From NCBI GenBank assembly GCA_033283265.1, contig JAWMQN010000003.1, positions 186,001 through 250,000 on the forward strand: a stretch of 64,000 bases of DNA, given 5' to 3'. The notes under the pieces are model-generated. The model saw only the letters and a program-made list of their open reading frames with translations, was not told where the DNA came from and did not search any database. Both the position numbers and the translations under genes were made by a program. The DNA comes from Mangrovimicrobium sp033283265 (GTDB taxonomy: Bacteria; Pseudomonadota; Gammaproteobacteria; Pseudomonadales; Halieaceae). How positions within the stretch are numbered: position 1 is the first letter of the stretch; each line of letters starts with the position of its first letter. Shown here one piece after another: positions 42,184-50,665 of this stretch.

Positions 42184-44420
42184 GCGCGGTCTCCCGGGCC
42201 CCGCGGCGGGCGCAGCCAGCACAGCAGCCAGGCGAACAGCAGGCCGCTGGCGATGCTGTAACCGAAGTCGCTGATGATTGGCGTCGCCGAGAAGGCCAGC
42301 ATGCCGAAGGCCAGCAGGCTGGTCAGCGCCGACAGGCTCACCGCCAGCAGCACGGCCGGCTGGGAGGGCGCCGTGGCCAGGCGGCGGAAGATGGCGAAAT
42401 CCAGCGCCACCCCGGCCACCGGCAACAGGGCCAGCAGGTTGACGATGCTGTAACTGCCGCGCAGCCAGCCGAGCAGGCCGAAGCTCAACAGCGCCGCCGC
42501 CAGCGGCAGGGCCAGCAGGTAGAGCGCCGCGGCCCAGCCGAGGCTCAGCCACAGCACCGCCGCCACCACCAGCGCCAGCAGCGGCAGCATTACCAGGGCC
42601 TGGCCGCGGTACTGTGCCAGCAGGCGGTTGATCTGGGCCACCGGCTCGATGACGGCGACGCCGTCCAGCGCCACTGCCCGCTGCAACTCCTGGCTGTCGA
42701 CTGTCCCCGGCAGCGGCAGCCAGCTGGCACAGATCCCGCCGTCGCAGCCGAGGAAGCCGCCGCTGCCCAGGGGCAGCTCCTGCGCCAGCAGCGCCGCCGC
42801 CGTCAGCGGCTGGAAGGGCGCTTCCAGCGCCTGCAGGTAGTCGCTCACCGCCGCTTCGGCGAGGCCCAGGGATTCAATCCAGCCCCGCAATTCACCACTG
42901 CGCAGCAGGTGGCGCTGCAACTCGATAGTCTCTCCCTGCGCGGCGGCACTGGGCACCAGTGCACTGACGCCGCCGCGCAGCGCCGGCAGCTGCTGGCGCA
43001 ACGCTTCCTCGCGCTGTAACAGGCTCTCCATATCCGCCGCGCGCAGCAGCAGGAAGCGGCTGTCCTGGCCGCTGCCCAGCAGGCTTTCCAGCGCCTGCTG
43101 GTCCGCCTGCAGGCGCTGCGGCGCTGCGTAGAAATCGCGCAGCTCGTCCTGTGCCTGCAGGCGCAGGACACCGGGCAGCGCCAGCAGCACCAGCAGCAGC
43201 CAGAGCCAGTGGGGCGCGCGGCCGGCGAGCGGCGCGCGGCGGAACAGGCGCGGCAACTCGCCGCGAGGGGCGACCCGGTAAAGGCCTGGGAACAGCAGGC
43301 ACACGCTGAGATAACTGGCGAGCAGGCCGGCAGCCATGAAACAGCCCATCTGCTGCAGCCCGGGGAAAGGCAGCAGCACCAGGCTGGCGAAGCCGAGCAC
43401 GCTGGTAGCGGCGCTCAGCGAGAGCCCGCGAAACACCGGGCCCAGGCCGTCGGCGGGTTGCCATCCGGGGAGCAGCGAGTGGCACAGGTAGTGGAAGGCG
43501 TAGTCCGCGGCGATGCCCACCAGGGTGGCGCCCAGCACCAGCGCCAGCAGGTGCACCTGCTGGAACAGCAGCAGGGTGAGGGCGAAACCGCCGCCAATCC
43601 CGCTACCCACCACCAGCAGGCTCAGCAGCAGGGCGCGGCCGCTGCGCAGCGCCCACAGCAACAGCGACAGCAGCGCCAGCAACGATGCGCCGCCGATGGT
43701 CGTCATCTCGCGCTGCCCGCTCTGTACCCCATAGGCGGTGTACAGCGGCGCGCCGAGGGCGCGAAATTCCAGGTCCCGTCGCTGCGCCTGCCCGACGAGG
43801 TCGAGATACAGCGGGTAGAGCCCCTCGATACGGCCGAAGCCGCGTTGCGCCGCAGGTACCTGCAGGGCGAGCAGTTCGAACTCGCCGGCGGGAGGCTGCG
43901 GCGCTGCGGCCAGGCTGAAACTGCGCCACAGGCCGAGGGGGTCCCGGGGGAGGCCGTTCAGCCAGGGACCGCCAAGGGGCGAATAGAGGAGATTGCGCAG
44001 GCGGGTGAAATAGCCCTCGGGATCGCTCGCCAGCAGTTCGCGATCGGCAGCTGTCGCCAGGCCGATGGCATGGGGTTGCTGCAGGGCGCCGAGCTGCCGC
44101 CAGGCCGCGGCCTGTTGCTGCTCGAAATCGGCTGCGGCAAAGCCGGCGGCGACCAGTTGTTCACGCGCCTGTTGCAGGAACCCCGCAGCGCCCGCACCGC
44201 GGGCCAGCAGCAGCAACTGGCCCTCGTAGCTCGCCGCTGCGGCCGCACTGGCGCGCGCTTCCCAGGGGTCCACAGCGAGCGCCGGCAGCAGGCGCTGGAA
44301 GTCCGTGGCCAGCCAGCCCGGGCCGGGCCAGCGCAGGACCAGCAGCAGGCCTAGCAGCAGTACCAGTCCCAGCCACAGTACGGGTGCCGCGCTGCCCGCG
44401 CGTTCAGTGGCCGCCGGCAT
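42180..44420 (-). CDS. apeM: MMPL/RND-type exporter ApeM
   Basis: The 746-residue membrane protein has the two-fold RND/MMPL layout: one helix, a large periplasmic loop (about 55-240), five or six helices, a second loop (about 420-600) and a final six-helix block. GIAADYAFHYL and VAGVALDFAIFRRL lie in the proton-relay helices and contain the usual aspartates. It should move the finished aryl-polyene lipid across the inner membrane or toward the LolA-like partner. The start was set at the ATG opening MPAATERAG, overlapping apeL by 17 nt. Confidence 0.88.
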   Translation of the reverse strand: MPAATERAGSAAPVLWLGLVLLLGLLLVLRWPGPGWLATDFQRLLPALAVDPWEARASAAAAASYEGQLLLLARGAGAAGFLQQAREQLVAAGFAAADFEQQQAAAWRQLGALQQPHAIGLATAADRELLASDPEGYFTRLRNLLYSPLGGPWLNGLPRDPLGLWRSFSLAAAPQPPAGEFELLALQVPAAQRGFGRIEGLYPLYLDLVGQAQRRDLEFRALGAPLYTAYGVQSGQREMTTIGGASLLALLSLLLWALRSGRALLLSLLVVGSGIGGGFALTLLLFQQVHLLALVLGATLVGIAADYAFHYLCHSLLPGWQPADGLGPVFRGLSLSAATSVLGFASLVLLPFPGLQQMGCFMAAGLLASYLSVCLLFPGLYRVAPRGELPRLFRRAPLAGRAPHWLWLLLVLLALPGVLRLQAQDELRDFYAAPQRLQADQQALESLLGSGQDSRFLLLRAADMESLLQREEALRQQLPALRGGVSALVPSAAAQGETIELQRHLLRSGELRGWIESLGLAEAAVSDYLQALEAPFQPLTAAALLAQELPLGSGGFLGCDGGICASWLPLPGTVDSQELQRAVALDGVAVIEPVAQINRLLAQYRGQALVMLPLLALVVAAVLWLSLGWAAALYLLALPLAAALLSFGLLGWLRGSYSIVNLLALLPVAGVALDFAIFRRLATAPSQPAVLLAVSLSALTSLLAFGMLAFSATPIISDFGYSIASGLLFAWLLCWLRPPRGPGDRA

Positions 44421-44985
44421 CCGCTTCCCGATCCGCCTCGTGCAGCGCACTGAATGCGATGGTGGTGCTGTTACCGGAGGTTTCCCGCACCTCCACCCAC
44501 TGCAGGTAAGTGTCGCCACGCACGCGGATTTCGCTGATCACCGTGGCCATCAGCGGGTTGCGCGGTGCCAGGGCCAGGGACCAATGCGCGGGCTGCAATT
44601 CTCCGCTGACGCTGAAGCCCTCGCTGATTTGCTCCAGTTCGCCGTGCATGAAGCCGCGCATGATGCGCGCCATCAGGCGGCCGACGCCGCTGTCCTGCAC
44701 CGGCTGGCCATCCAGCGTCACCACGCCATCGCGCACCGTCATCAGCGAGGAGACCGGCGCCTCCACCTGCCAGCGCAGGCCCGCGTCGGCGCTGAGACTG
44801 AAATGCCCGCTGGAAACCAATGGGCGGCTCATGAAGGATAAATACTTCGACTGGGTGAAGGCACCGGCCACCCCCTGCCGGTACTCCAGCCGCCCGGCCA
44901 CCGCCTGCAGCAGCTCCGGGCCCGCCAGTGCCGGCAGGCAGTGGGCCAGCAGCAGGAGTGCGGCCAGCGCGTGCCGGCAGCTCAC
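44404..44985 (-). CDS. apeL: LolA-like periplasmic carrier ApeL
   Basis: This 193-residue protein has a signal peptide (ALAALLLLAHCLPALA) and a LolA/DUF1571-like fold with YRQGVAGAFTQSKYLSFMSRPLVSSGHFSL and GLRWQVEAP. It likely shuttles the lipid product to the outer membrane. The start is a GTG whose GTGA overlaps the thioesterase stop. A much longer open frame upstream is not real. Confidence 0.85.
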   Translation of the reverse strand: MSCRHALAALLLLAHCLPALAGPELLQAVAGRLEYRQGVAGAFTQSKYLSFMSRPLVSSGHFSLSADAGLRWQVEAPVSSLMTVRDGVVTLDGQPVQDSGVGRLMARIMRGFMHGELEQISEGFSVSGELQPAHWSLALAPRNPLMATVISEIRVRGDTYLQWVEVRETSGNSTTIAFSALHEADREADAGGH

Positions 44986-45401
44986 CGCGGCAAGCCCAGC
45001 CGCTGCCACAGTACCGGCGGGCTGGCGAACTGCATCTCCCCGCTGGCGGCTTCCACTGCCACCTGCACCGTGTGGGCACGGCACAGGCGCTTGCCACTGG
45101 CAGCATCGAACAGGCGGTAGTCGATCTTCAGCCGGTTCTCGATTTCCACCAGCCGCGCGCACACCCGCACCCGCTGGCGGTACAGCAGCGGCTGGGCGTA
45201 GCGGATGTTGAGTTCGATCACCGGCCACAGGTAGCCGGACTCGCGCATCGCCTCGACGTCGTAGTCGATCGCCTGCAGCAACTCCGTGCGCGCCAGCTCC
45301 AGGTACTTGGCGTAGTGGCCGTGCCAGGCGATACCCATCACGTCGATATCGTGAAAGGGCACTGCGACCTCGACTTCCGCCTCGGCAAAACACTCAGCCA
45401 T
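44982..45401 (-). CDS. apeK: Hotdog acyl-thioesterase ApeK (YbgC-like)
   Basis: The 139-residue 4-hydroxybenzoyl-CoA-thioesterase-type protein has the catalytic Asp region HDIDVMGIAWHGHYAKYLELART at about 17-38. It probably releases or proof-reads acyl chains. GGAG lies 7 nt before the ATG. A 33-nt gap separates it from the acyltransferase upstream, the largest in the operon. Confidence 0.87.
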   Translation of the reverse strand: MAECFAEAEVEVAVPFHDIDVMGIAWHGHYAKYLELARTELLQAIDYDVEAMRESGYLWPVIELNIRYAQPLLYRQRVRVCARLVEIENRLKIDYRLFDAASGKRLCRAHTVQVAVEAASGEMQFASPPVLWQRLGLPR

Positions 45402-45434
45402 TGCACACTCCGCAGACAGGCCGTGGCACTGCCA

Positions 45435-46364
45435 TCACTCCTGCTCCCAGAAGGGGAAGAAATTGAACCATTGCAGGGGGTATCGCTGCACCATGTCCTC
45501 CAGGGTCCGGGCAAAGCGCGCCACCAGTGGCTGCAGGGCCCGCTGCCGGTCAGCGCGCGGCAGGGCCACGCAGTCGGCAAACTTTTCGCTGTGAATGCGA
45601 TAGCGCTCGCCCTCCCGGACACAGAACAGGGTATAGACCGGGCACTTGAGCAGTGAGGCGAGTATAAACGGGCCGTCGGGGAAATTCGCCTCGCGGCCGA
45701 GAAAGCTCGCCGGCGTGCAGCGCGCACTGGCGCTGTGCGGCACGCGATCCCCGAGCACGGCGACGAACTCGCCGCGCTCGATGCACTGGCGCAGCTGTAT
45801 CGCCGTCGCCGGGTTGAGCTCGCTGACCTCGATCAGGGTGATCGCGCTCTCCCCCACCACTTCCTGCAGCATGCGGTTGAACATCCCCGCATGCCGGGTG
45901 TGGACGAGGATATTGAGCTTCAGCTCAGGGTTGCGCAGCGACAGGCCGCGGCACAGTTCCAGGTTGCCGAGGTGGCTGCCCAGCAGCAGCGCGCCGCGGC
46001 CAGTCGCCAGCTGCGCGCGCAGCAGCTCATGGTTGGGGAAGTCGATGCGCTCGAGGATGTCGGCGTTCGACCACACCGCTAGGCGATCCAGCGCGCTGGC
46101 GGCAAAGGCATTGAAATGCCGGTAGGCGCTGCGCCAGCCGGGTGTCGGGCTTGCCGCGTCGGGCCAGTGGGCGGCCAGTTGCCGCAGGTAGTCGAGGGAC
46201 GCTTCGCGGGCCACGCGGTTGCTGAGGAAGTAGTACAGCAGCACCGGTTGCAGGAGGATGTAGAACAGGCGGAAGCCGCCGATACGGTAGGCGCCAAAGA
46301 GCAGGCGCACGCCGGTGAGAAAGCCCACCTCGCCAATCTCCGACCAGCGCTCAGCCCGCCCCAT
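45435..46364 (-). CDS. LpxL/HtrB-like lipid acyltransferase
   Basis: The 309-residue inner-membrane-associated protein has an N-terminal hydrophobic helix (LFYILLQPVLLYYFLS) and the catalytic His-x4-Glu as SHLGNLEL. Lipid-A-type features include GDRVPHS and the acidic C-terminal WFNFFPFW. It should transfer an acyl chain to the lipid anchor. In E. coli-type APE clusters this activity is fused to a glycosyltransferase in ApeJ; here the two are separate genes overlapping by 14 nt. Confidence 0.85.
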   Translation of the reverse strand: MGRAERWSEIGEVGFLTGVRLLFGAYRIGGFRLFYILLQPVLLYYFLSNRVAREASLDYLRQLAAHWPDAASPTPGWRSAYRHFNAFAASALDRLAVWSNADILERIDFPNHELLRAQLATGRGALLLGSHLGNLELCRGLSLRNPELKLNILVHTRHAGMFNRMLQEVVGESAITLIEVSELNPATAIQLRQCIERGEFVAVLGDRVPHSASARCTPASFLGREANFPDGPFILASLLKCPVYTLFCVREGERYRIHSEKFADCVALPRADRQRALQPLVARFARTLEDMVQRYPLQWFNFFPFWEQE

Positions 46365-47097
46365 GGGCCCTCCAGCGGCGCGCCAGCAGTGCGGGCGCCC
46401 GGCGGCACATGCCGAAGAACAGCCGGGTGTGGGCCCAGCTGATCAGCAGGTTGTCGTGCAGGCCGCGAAAGTGGGAGATGCCGTCCTCGGGATAGTGCAC
46501 CGGCGTCGGGAACTGCAGCACCGGCACCCCGGCCCAGTGCAGGCGGACGAGAATCTCCAGGTCGAAGTCCATGCGGTCACCGGTAGCCGCGCTGTCGATC
46601 ACCGCCAGCGTCGGCGCCAGCGGGTAGACGCGGAAACCGCACATGGAGTCGCGGATATCCAGCGAGAGGGTGTTGATCCAGACCCAGACATGGGTGAGAT
46701 AGCGGCCGTAGTAGCGCAGCGCCGGCACATTGCTGTACTCCGGCGCACCGCTGATCACTGCCTCGGGATGCGCCGCCAGCAGCGCCAGCAGGCGACCGAC
46801 CTCGCCGCTGTCGTGCTGGCCGTCAGCATCCAGCTGCAGGGCGTGGCTGTAGCCGAGCCGCGCCGCCTCGCGCAGGCCGCTCTTCACCGCGGCGCCCTTG
46901 CCGCCATTGCGTTCGCGCTCGAGCAGGATCACCGCGGGCTGGGCGGCGGCGAGCTGGCGCAGCACCGCGCTGCAGCGCTGGTCGGAACCGTCGTTGACCA
47001 GCAGCAGGGGGAGATCGTAGGCCAGCAGGCGCTGCACCAGCGGGCCGATGGTGTCCGGGTGGTTGTAGACCGGGATGAGAATGACCGGGTTCTGCAT
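46351..47097 (-). CDS. GT2-family glycosyltransferase
   Basis: The 248-residue family-2 glycosyltransferase resembles dolichol-phosphate-mannose-synthase types. It has ILIPVYNHPDTIG, the LVNDGSDQ nucleotide-sugar motif, and the DXD-like LQLDADGQHD. It probably adds a sugar in the lipid anchor of the pigment. It corresponds to the N-terminal half of ApeJ. The ATG overlaps the ligase stop as ATGA; a longer frame upstream is a shadow of the ligase. Confidence 0.86.
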   Translation of the reverse strand: MQNPVILIPVYNHPDTIGPLVQRLLAYDLPLLLVNDGSDQRCSAVLRQLAAAQPAVILLERERNGGKGAAVKSGLREAARLGYSHALQLDADGQHDSGEVGRLLALLAAHPEAVISGAPEYSNVPALRYYGRYLTHVWVWINTLSLDIRDSMCGFRVYPLAPTLAVIDSAATGDRMDFDLEILVRLHWAGVPVLQFPTPVHYPEDGISHFRGLHDNLLISWAHTRLFFGMCRRAPALLARRWRAHGAG

Positions 47098-48821
47098 CAG
47101 GCGTCCCGGAAGACCAGCCGGCCCTGGCTGTGCTCGCCTGCCGGCGAGCTGTAGCGGAAGCCCAGGCGCAGCTCCGCCTCGCCCTGGCGGTCGAGTTGCA
47201 GCTCCAGCTGCAGCTGCGTATCCGGGCGCACGATCTCCTTGAACTTGAGCTGCTGCATGCCGCCGAAGCTCCCTGCCAGGCCGAGGTACTCCCGCGCCAG
47301 CAGCTCCGCCCACATCACCTGGGTGACCCCGGGCAGGACCGCGCCGGCGGGAAAATGCCCGGCGAAATAGGGACAGCTGCGATCCACCCACAAGGCCAGC
47401 ACGAGGCGCTCGCCCTCCCGCTGCAGCGCCAGTACGGCGGGGGCGCGGGGCCCGCGAAACATCGCCGCGACCCGTTGCGGCGGCAGCTTGCCCTGGGCGT
47501 TGAAGGGCAGGTAGGGCAGGATACGCCAGCGCCGCGGGATGGCCAGCGGCGGCAGCGCCGCGGCGAGCTGCGCACGCAGGGCGCGGATGAATTCCGCCTG
47601 GTGCGAGGCCGTCAACCTGTCTCGCCCGGCTGCGCTGAGTACCAGCAGCGCGCCGATACGATCGCTCTCTCCCGCCAGGGGAAGGCAGTGGGCCTCGCCG
47701 ATCCACGGCGAGCCCAGCAATGCCGATTCCACCTCGGGCAGGGCGATGCGCTTGCCGCCCAGCTTGGCGATGCGGTCGAGCCGGCCGCCGAGACAAAAAC
47801 TGCCGTCGTCGGCAAACTCGACCTGGTCCTCGGTTTCAAACCAGGCGTCGTCGGCGAGAAAGGGCGAGCGCACCTGCAGCGCGCCGCGCTCTGAGCGGGC
47901 CAGCGCCACCGGCGCCAGCGCTTGCCAGCGATCCGCCTCCGCGCCGCGCTGGCGCCAGGCCACCGCACCGGTCTCGGAGCTGCCGAGTATTTCTATCGGC
48001 GCCTGACCCAGCTCCTCTCGCAGCGTCACTGCGGGCGCCCAGCGCAGTGGGCCGCCGGCGGAGAACACCGCGTTGACGCGGCCGCGCAGCGCGCTCCAGG
48101 GCAGCGCCGGCTCGAGCCGGTGCAGGTGGCCCGGACCCATGACCCAACAGGCCGCGGACAGTTCGGCACTGCGCCGGGCAAGTGCCATGTTGTCGAGGAA
48201 TGCCGTGCGCCAGAGAGGCCGGCCGGACAGCAGTGGCCAGAGGAAACGGAACAGCAGGCCGTAGAAATGCTGGTGACTGACCGTGCCGAGTACTGTTGCC
48301 CCGGCGCCCGCCAGCGCGCCGAAATTCGCCTCCAGCGCGGCGACCTCCGCATCCAGTTGCCCCAGCTGCTTGGCGATCGCCTTGGGCTCGCCACTGGAAC
48401 CCGAGGTGAATACCACCAGTTCGCCGCCCAGGCTGAAGCTTTCCTCGCCGCCGCCTTCGCCGCGCGCCGCGATCGGCAGGCAGGCCGCGGCATCGAATTC
48501 GCCGGCCAGCAGCGCGCCGCGGGCGCGCAGTGCGCTCGCCACGCTGGCGCTGCCCTCCCCCGGCAGGAGGACCTGCCGCCCCTCGGCGAGCAGCGCGAAC
48601 AGGGCGACCGCGAAGTCGTAACAGTCGGGGAGAAACAGCGCACAGCCAGCGGCGGGCTCGACCTCCAGCGCGTCGCGCCAGGCGACCCGCAAACGGCCGA
48701 CGTCGGCCATTAGCTGGCCCCAGCTGATCTCGCCATCGCGGCCGCGGGCGACCCGGTGCTGCGCAGGGAAACTCGTCTCGCACAGAGTGCCCAGAGCGCG
48801 CAGCTCAAACGGAGAGGGCAT
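47097..48821 (-). CDS. AMP-ligase fused to a dehydratase domain (ApeH-ApeI)
   Basis: This 574-residue protein has two parts. Residues 1 to about 460 are an acyl-adenylating ligase, with A3 VVFTSGSSGEPKAIAK, A5 GSSETGAVAWR, the GRLDRIAKLGGKRIALPEVE hinge and a C-terminal lysine in NAQGKLPPQRV. The last 110 residues are a FabA/FabZ hotdog domain with the active His in CPYFAGHFPAGAVLPGVTQ. The ligase should activate the aromatic starter and load it on a carrier protein; the dehydratase acts during elongation. In the E. coli/Xenorhabdus clusters these are separate ApeH and ApeI. It overlaps apeG by 17 nt. Confidence 0.88.
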   Translation of the reverse strand: MPSPFELRALGTLCETSFPAQHRVARGRDGEISWGQLMADVGRLRVAWRDALEVEPAAGCALFLPDCYDFAVALFALLAEGRQVLLPGEGSASVASALRARGALLAGEFDAAACLPIAARGEGGGEESFSLGGELVVFTSGSSGEPKAIAKQLGQLDAEVAALEANFGALAGAGATVLGTVSHQHFYGLLFRFLWPLLSGRPLWRTAFLDNMALARRSAELSAACWVMGPGHLHRLEPALPWSALRGRVNAVFSAGGPLRWAPAVTLREELGQAPIEILGSSETGAVAWRQRGAEADRWQALAPVALARSERGALQVRSPFLADDAWFETEDQVEFADDGSFCLGGRLDRIAKLGGKRIALPEVESALLGSPWIGEAHCLPLAGESDRIGALLVLSAAGRDRLTASHQAEFIRALRAQLAAALPPLAIPRRWRILPYLPFNAQGKLPPQRVAAMFRGPRAPAVLALQREGERLVLALWVDRSCPYFAGHFPAGAVLPGVTQVMWAELLAREYLGLAGSFGGMQQLKFKEIVRPDTQLQLELQLDRQGEAELRLGFRYSSPAGEHSQGRLVFRDA

Positions 48822-49377
48822 CGGCCTTCCTCCGCACCCGGCGCCGCAGCAGCCACTCCCCGGCGAACATCAGGCCCATCAGCAGGTAGGACAGCAGGCC
48901 ATTGTAGAGCGCCCACACCGCCAGCTCGCAAAACACTGCGGTATACCAGGCGACGAGGCCGTTGCAGATAAAGAAGGCGCACCAGGCGACGGTGACCTTG
49001 CGGGTGTAAGCCACCGCGTGGGGTGGCAGCTCGGGTTCCGCCAGTCGCGCCAGCCGCTCCACCAGCGGCGGGCCGCGCCACAGGCTGCCGGCAAACAGCG
49101 TCAGCAGCGCCGCGTTGACCGCCAGCGGGTAGTAGCGGTAGGCCTCGGCACGGCCGGCCAGCACTGCGCAGGCAACCACCAGCAGGAGGATGACGGCCAG
49201 CGCGGCCTGCAGCAGCGTGCCCGCGGGGCCGCGCCGCAGCAGGGCCAGGCGCAACAGGGCGAGCAGGCCGAGGCAGAGGCCGAAGGTCGCGGGGGGCAGT
49301 GCCTGGATACCGAAATACACCAGCAGGGGATAGGCGACCAGCAGTGCCGCCAGCAGCCCCTGGACAAGCCGCTTCAT
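48805..49377 (-). CDS. apeG: APE membrane protein ApeG (COG4648-like)
   Basis: The 190-residue protein has about six hydrophobic helices and no known catalytic motif. RLVQGLLAALLVAYPLLVYFG opens the protein and VAWCAFFICNGLVAWYTAVFCELAVWALYNG is typical of the family of small membrane proteins found in APE clusters. Function is unknown. It overlaps the neighbouring ligase and ACP genes by 17 and 4 nt. Confidence 0.8.
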   Translation of the reverse strand: MKRLVQGLLAALLVAYPLLVYFGIQALPPATFGLCLGLLALLRLALLRRGPAGTLLQAALAVILLLVVACAVLAGRAEAYRYYPLAVNAALLTLFAGSLWRGPPLVERLARLAEPELPPHAVAYTRKVTVAWCAFFICNGLVAWYTAVFCELAVWALYNGLLSYLLMGLMFAGEWLLRRRVRRKADALSV

Positions 49378-49625
49378 GACAGGTGCAGGATACGCGCCAC
49401 GGCGTCGACGACGTCATCCACCGTCCGCACGCTCTTGAACTCGTCAGGGTCGATCTGCTTGCCGGTGATGCTGCGCAGCTCCACCACCAGGTCGATGGCG
49501 TCGATACTGTCCACATCGAGGTCCTGGTAGAGGTCAGCGGAGCCGCTGATGGCCGCCGCGTCGACCTCGAACATGTTGACCAGCAGGCCACTGAGTACGG
49601 CGTAGATTTCTTCCCGTGACTGCAT
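49374..49625 (-). CDS. apeF: Acyl carrier protein ApeF
   Basis: The 83-residue acidic four-helix carrier has the phosphopantetheine serine in LDVDSIDAIDLVVE (about Ser39). AGGAG lies 9 nt before the ATG. One of two ACPs in tandem; in APE systems one carries the starter and the other the growing chain. Confidence 0.92.
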   Translation of the reverse strand: MQSREEIYAVLSGLLVNMFEVDAAAISGSADLYQDLDVDSIDAIDLVVELRSITGKQIDPDEFKSVRTVDDVVDAVARILHLS

Positions 49626-49628
49626 CGT

Positions 49629-49904
49629 TCAGTTCTCCTGCACGGGGCTTGCGCTGTGCGCAGTGACGAAGGCGACGAGGTTCTTCACCGAGTGGAAGTA
49701 CTCGCTGGTATTTTCGTCCTCGGCATCGATGCTGACACCGAAGGCCTGCTGCAGGGCGATGCCCAGCTCCAGGGCGTCGATGGAATCGAGGCCGAGGCCG
49801 CCCTCGAACAGCGGCTCCTCGCTGGGGATGTCCGCCGGGGTCATGTCCTCGAGGTCGAGGGCACTGATGATCAGCTGCTTGATTTGTAGCTCGAGGTCAC
49901 TCAT
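49629..49904 (-). CDS. apeE: Acyl carrier protein ApeE
   Basis: The 91-residue carrier protein has the phosphopantetheine serine in GGLGLDSIDALELG (about Ser39). It precedes the second ACP by 3 nt and overlaps the acyltransferase stop by 4 nt. The Sfp-type PPTase at 34728 is the likely activating enzyme. Confidence 0.92.
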   Translation of the reverse strand: MSDLELQIKQLIISALDLEDMTPADIPSEEPLFEGGLGLDSIDALELGIALQQAFGVSIDAEDENTSEYFHSVKNLVAFVTAHSASPVQEN

Positions 49905-50665
49905 GTCGCTAACTCTTGTTGGAAATAGTTCTGCCAGTTGCGATTGATCTGGCGCGGGTCATCCGCGGAGTCGGGAATGGCCGCCCGCACCGCCGGGTTA
50001 CCAGCATCGCGCAACTGCATGCTGTAGTGGAAACGGCGCTCGGGTACCGCGTACCAGCTGGCGTGCTTGGCCAGCGTCGGCGGGTCCGAGCGCAGGGTGG
50101 CGAAAACCAGCTCGCAAGCCGAGCGCTGCCAGATATAGGCTGCGCCGCGGCGAAAGCGCAGCCTGGCACCCTGCACCGAGCGGGTACCTTCCGGGAACAC
50201 CACCAGGTTGCTGCCGCGGCGCAATTCCTCAACGCAGGCATCGAGCAGGCCCTCGCCGCTGTCGTTGGCGATGTAGCCGGCCCAGCCCACCGGACCGCGG
50301 GTAAAAATATTGCGCGCCAGACCTTCGCGAACAATACAGGTCGCGTTGGGAATCAGCGAGACGAGAAACACGATATCGATCAAAGTCGGGTGGTTGGCTA
50401 CCACCAGCATGCCGCCGCTGTGCAACTGCTCCGCCCCCTCCACCGAGTAGGTGAGCACGCCGAGGTGCTTCATCAGGCCGACGAACAGGCGAAAGGCGTA
50501 GTGCACCACCTTGCGGCAACGGCGCACGCGCAGCTCCCGGTCCCTTGTCACCAGCGCCACCAGCGGCAGCACCAGCACCCCGAGCAACACCCCGCCGAGG
50601 CCGAACAGGCTAAAGCTGAGCCCGGTGGCGAAGACTCGCCAGAGGTGGTTGAGCCGCCTGCTCAC
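49901..50665 (-). CDS. apeD: PlsC-like acyltransferase ApeD
   Basis: This 254-residue 1-acyl-glycerol-3-phosphate-acyltransferase-type protein has one N-terminal hydrophobic region (GVLLGVLVLPLVALV) and motifs NHPTLID (the H-x4-D) and FPEGTRS. It may transfer an acyl or the polyene chain to a lipid head. The start is a GTG overlapping the apeC stop as GTGA. A longer upstream frame is a shadow of apeC. Confidence 0.87.
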   Translation of the reverse strand: MSRRLNHLWRVFATGLSFSLFGLGGVLLGVLVLPLVALVTRDRELRVRRCRKVVHYAFRLFVGLMKHLGVLTYSVEGAEQLHSGGMLVVANHPTLIDIVFLVSLIPNATCIVREGLARNIFTRGPVGWAGYIANDSGEGLLDACVEELRRGSNLVVFPEGTRSVQGARLRFRRGAAYIWQRSACELVFATLRSDPPTLAKHASWYAVPERRFHYSMQLRDAGNPAVRAAIPDSADDPRQINRNWQNYFQQELAT

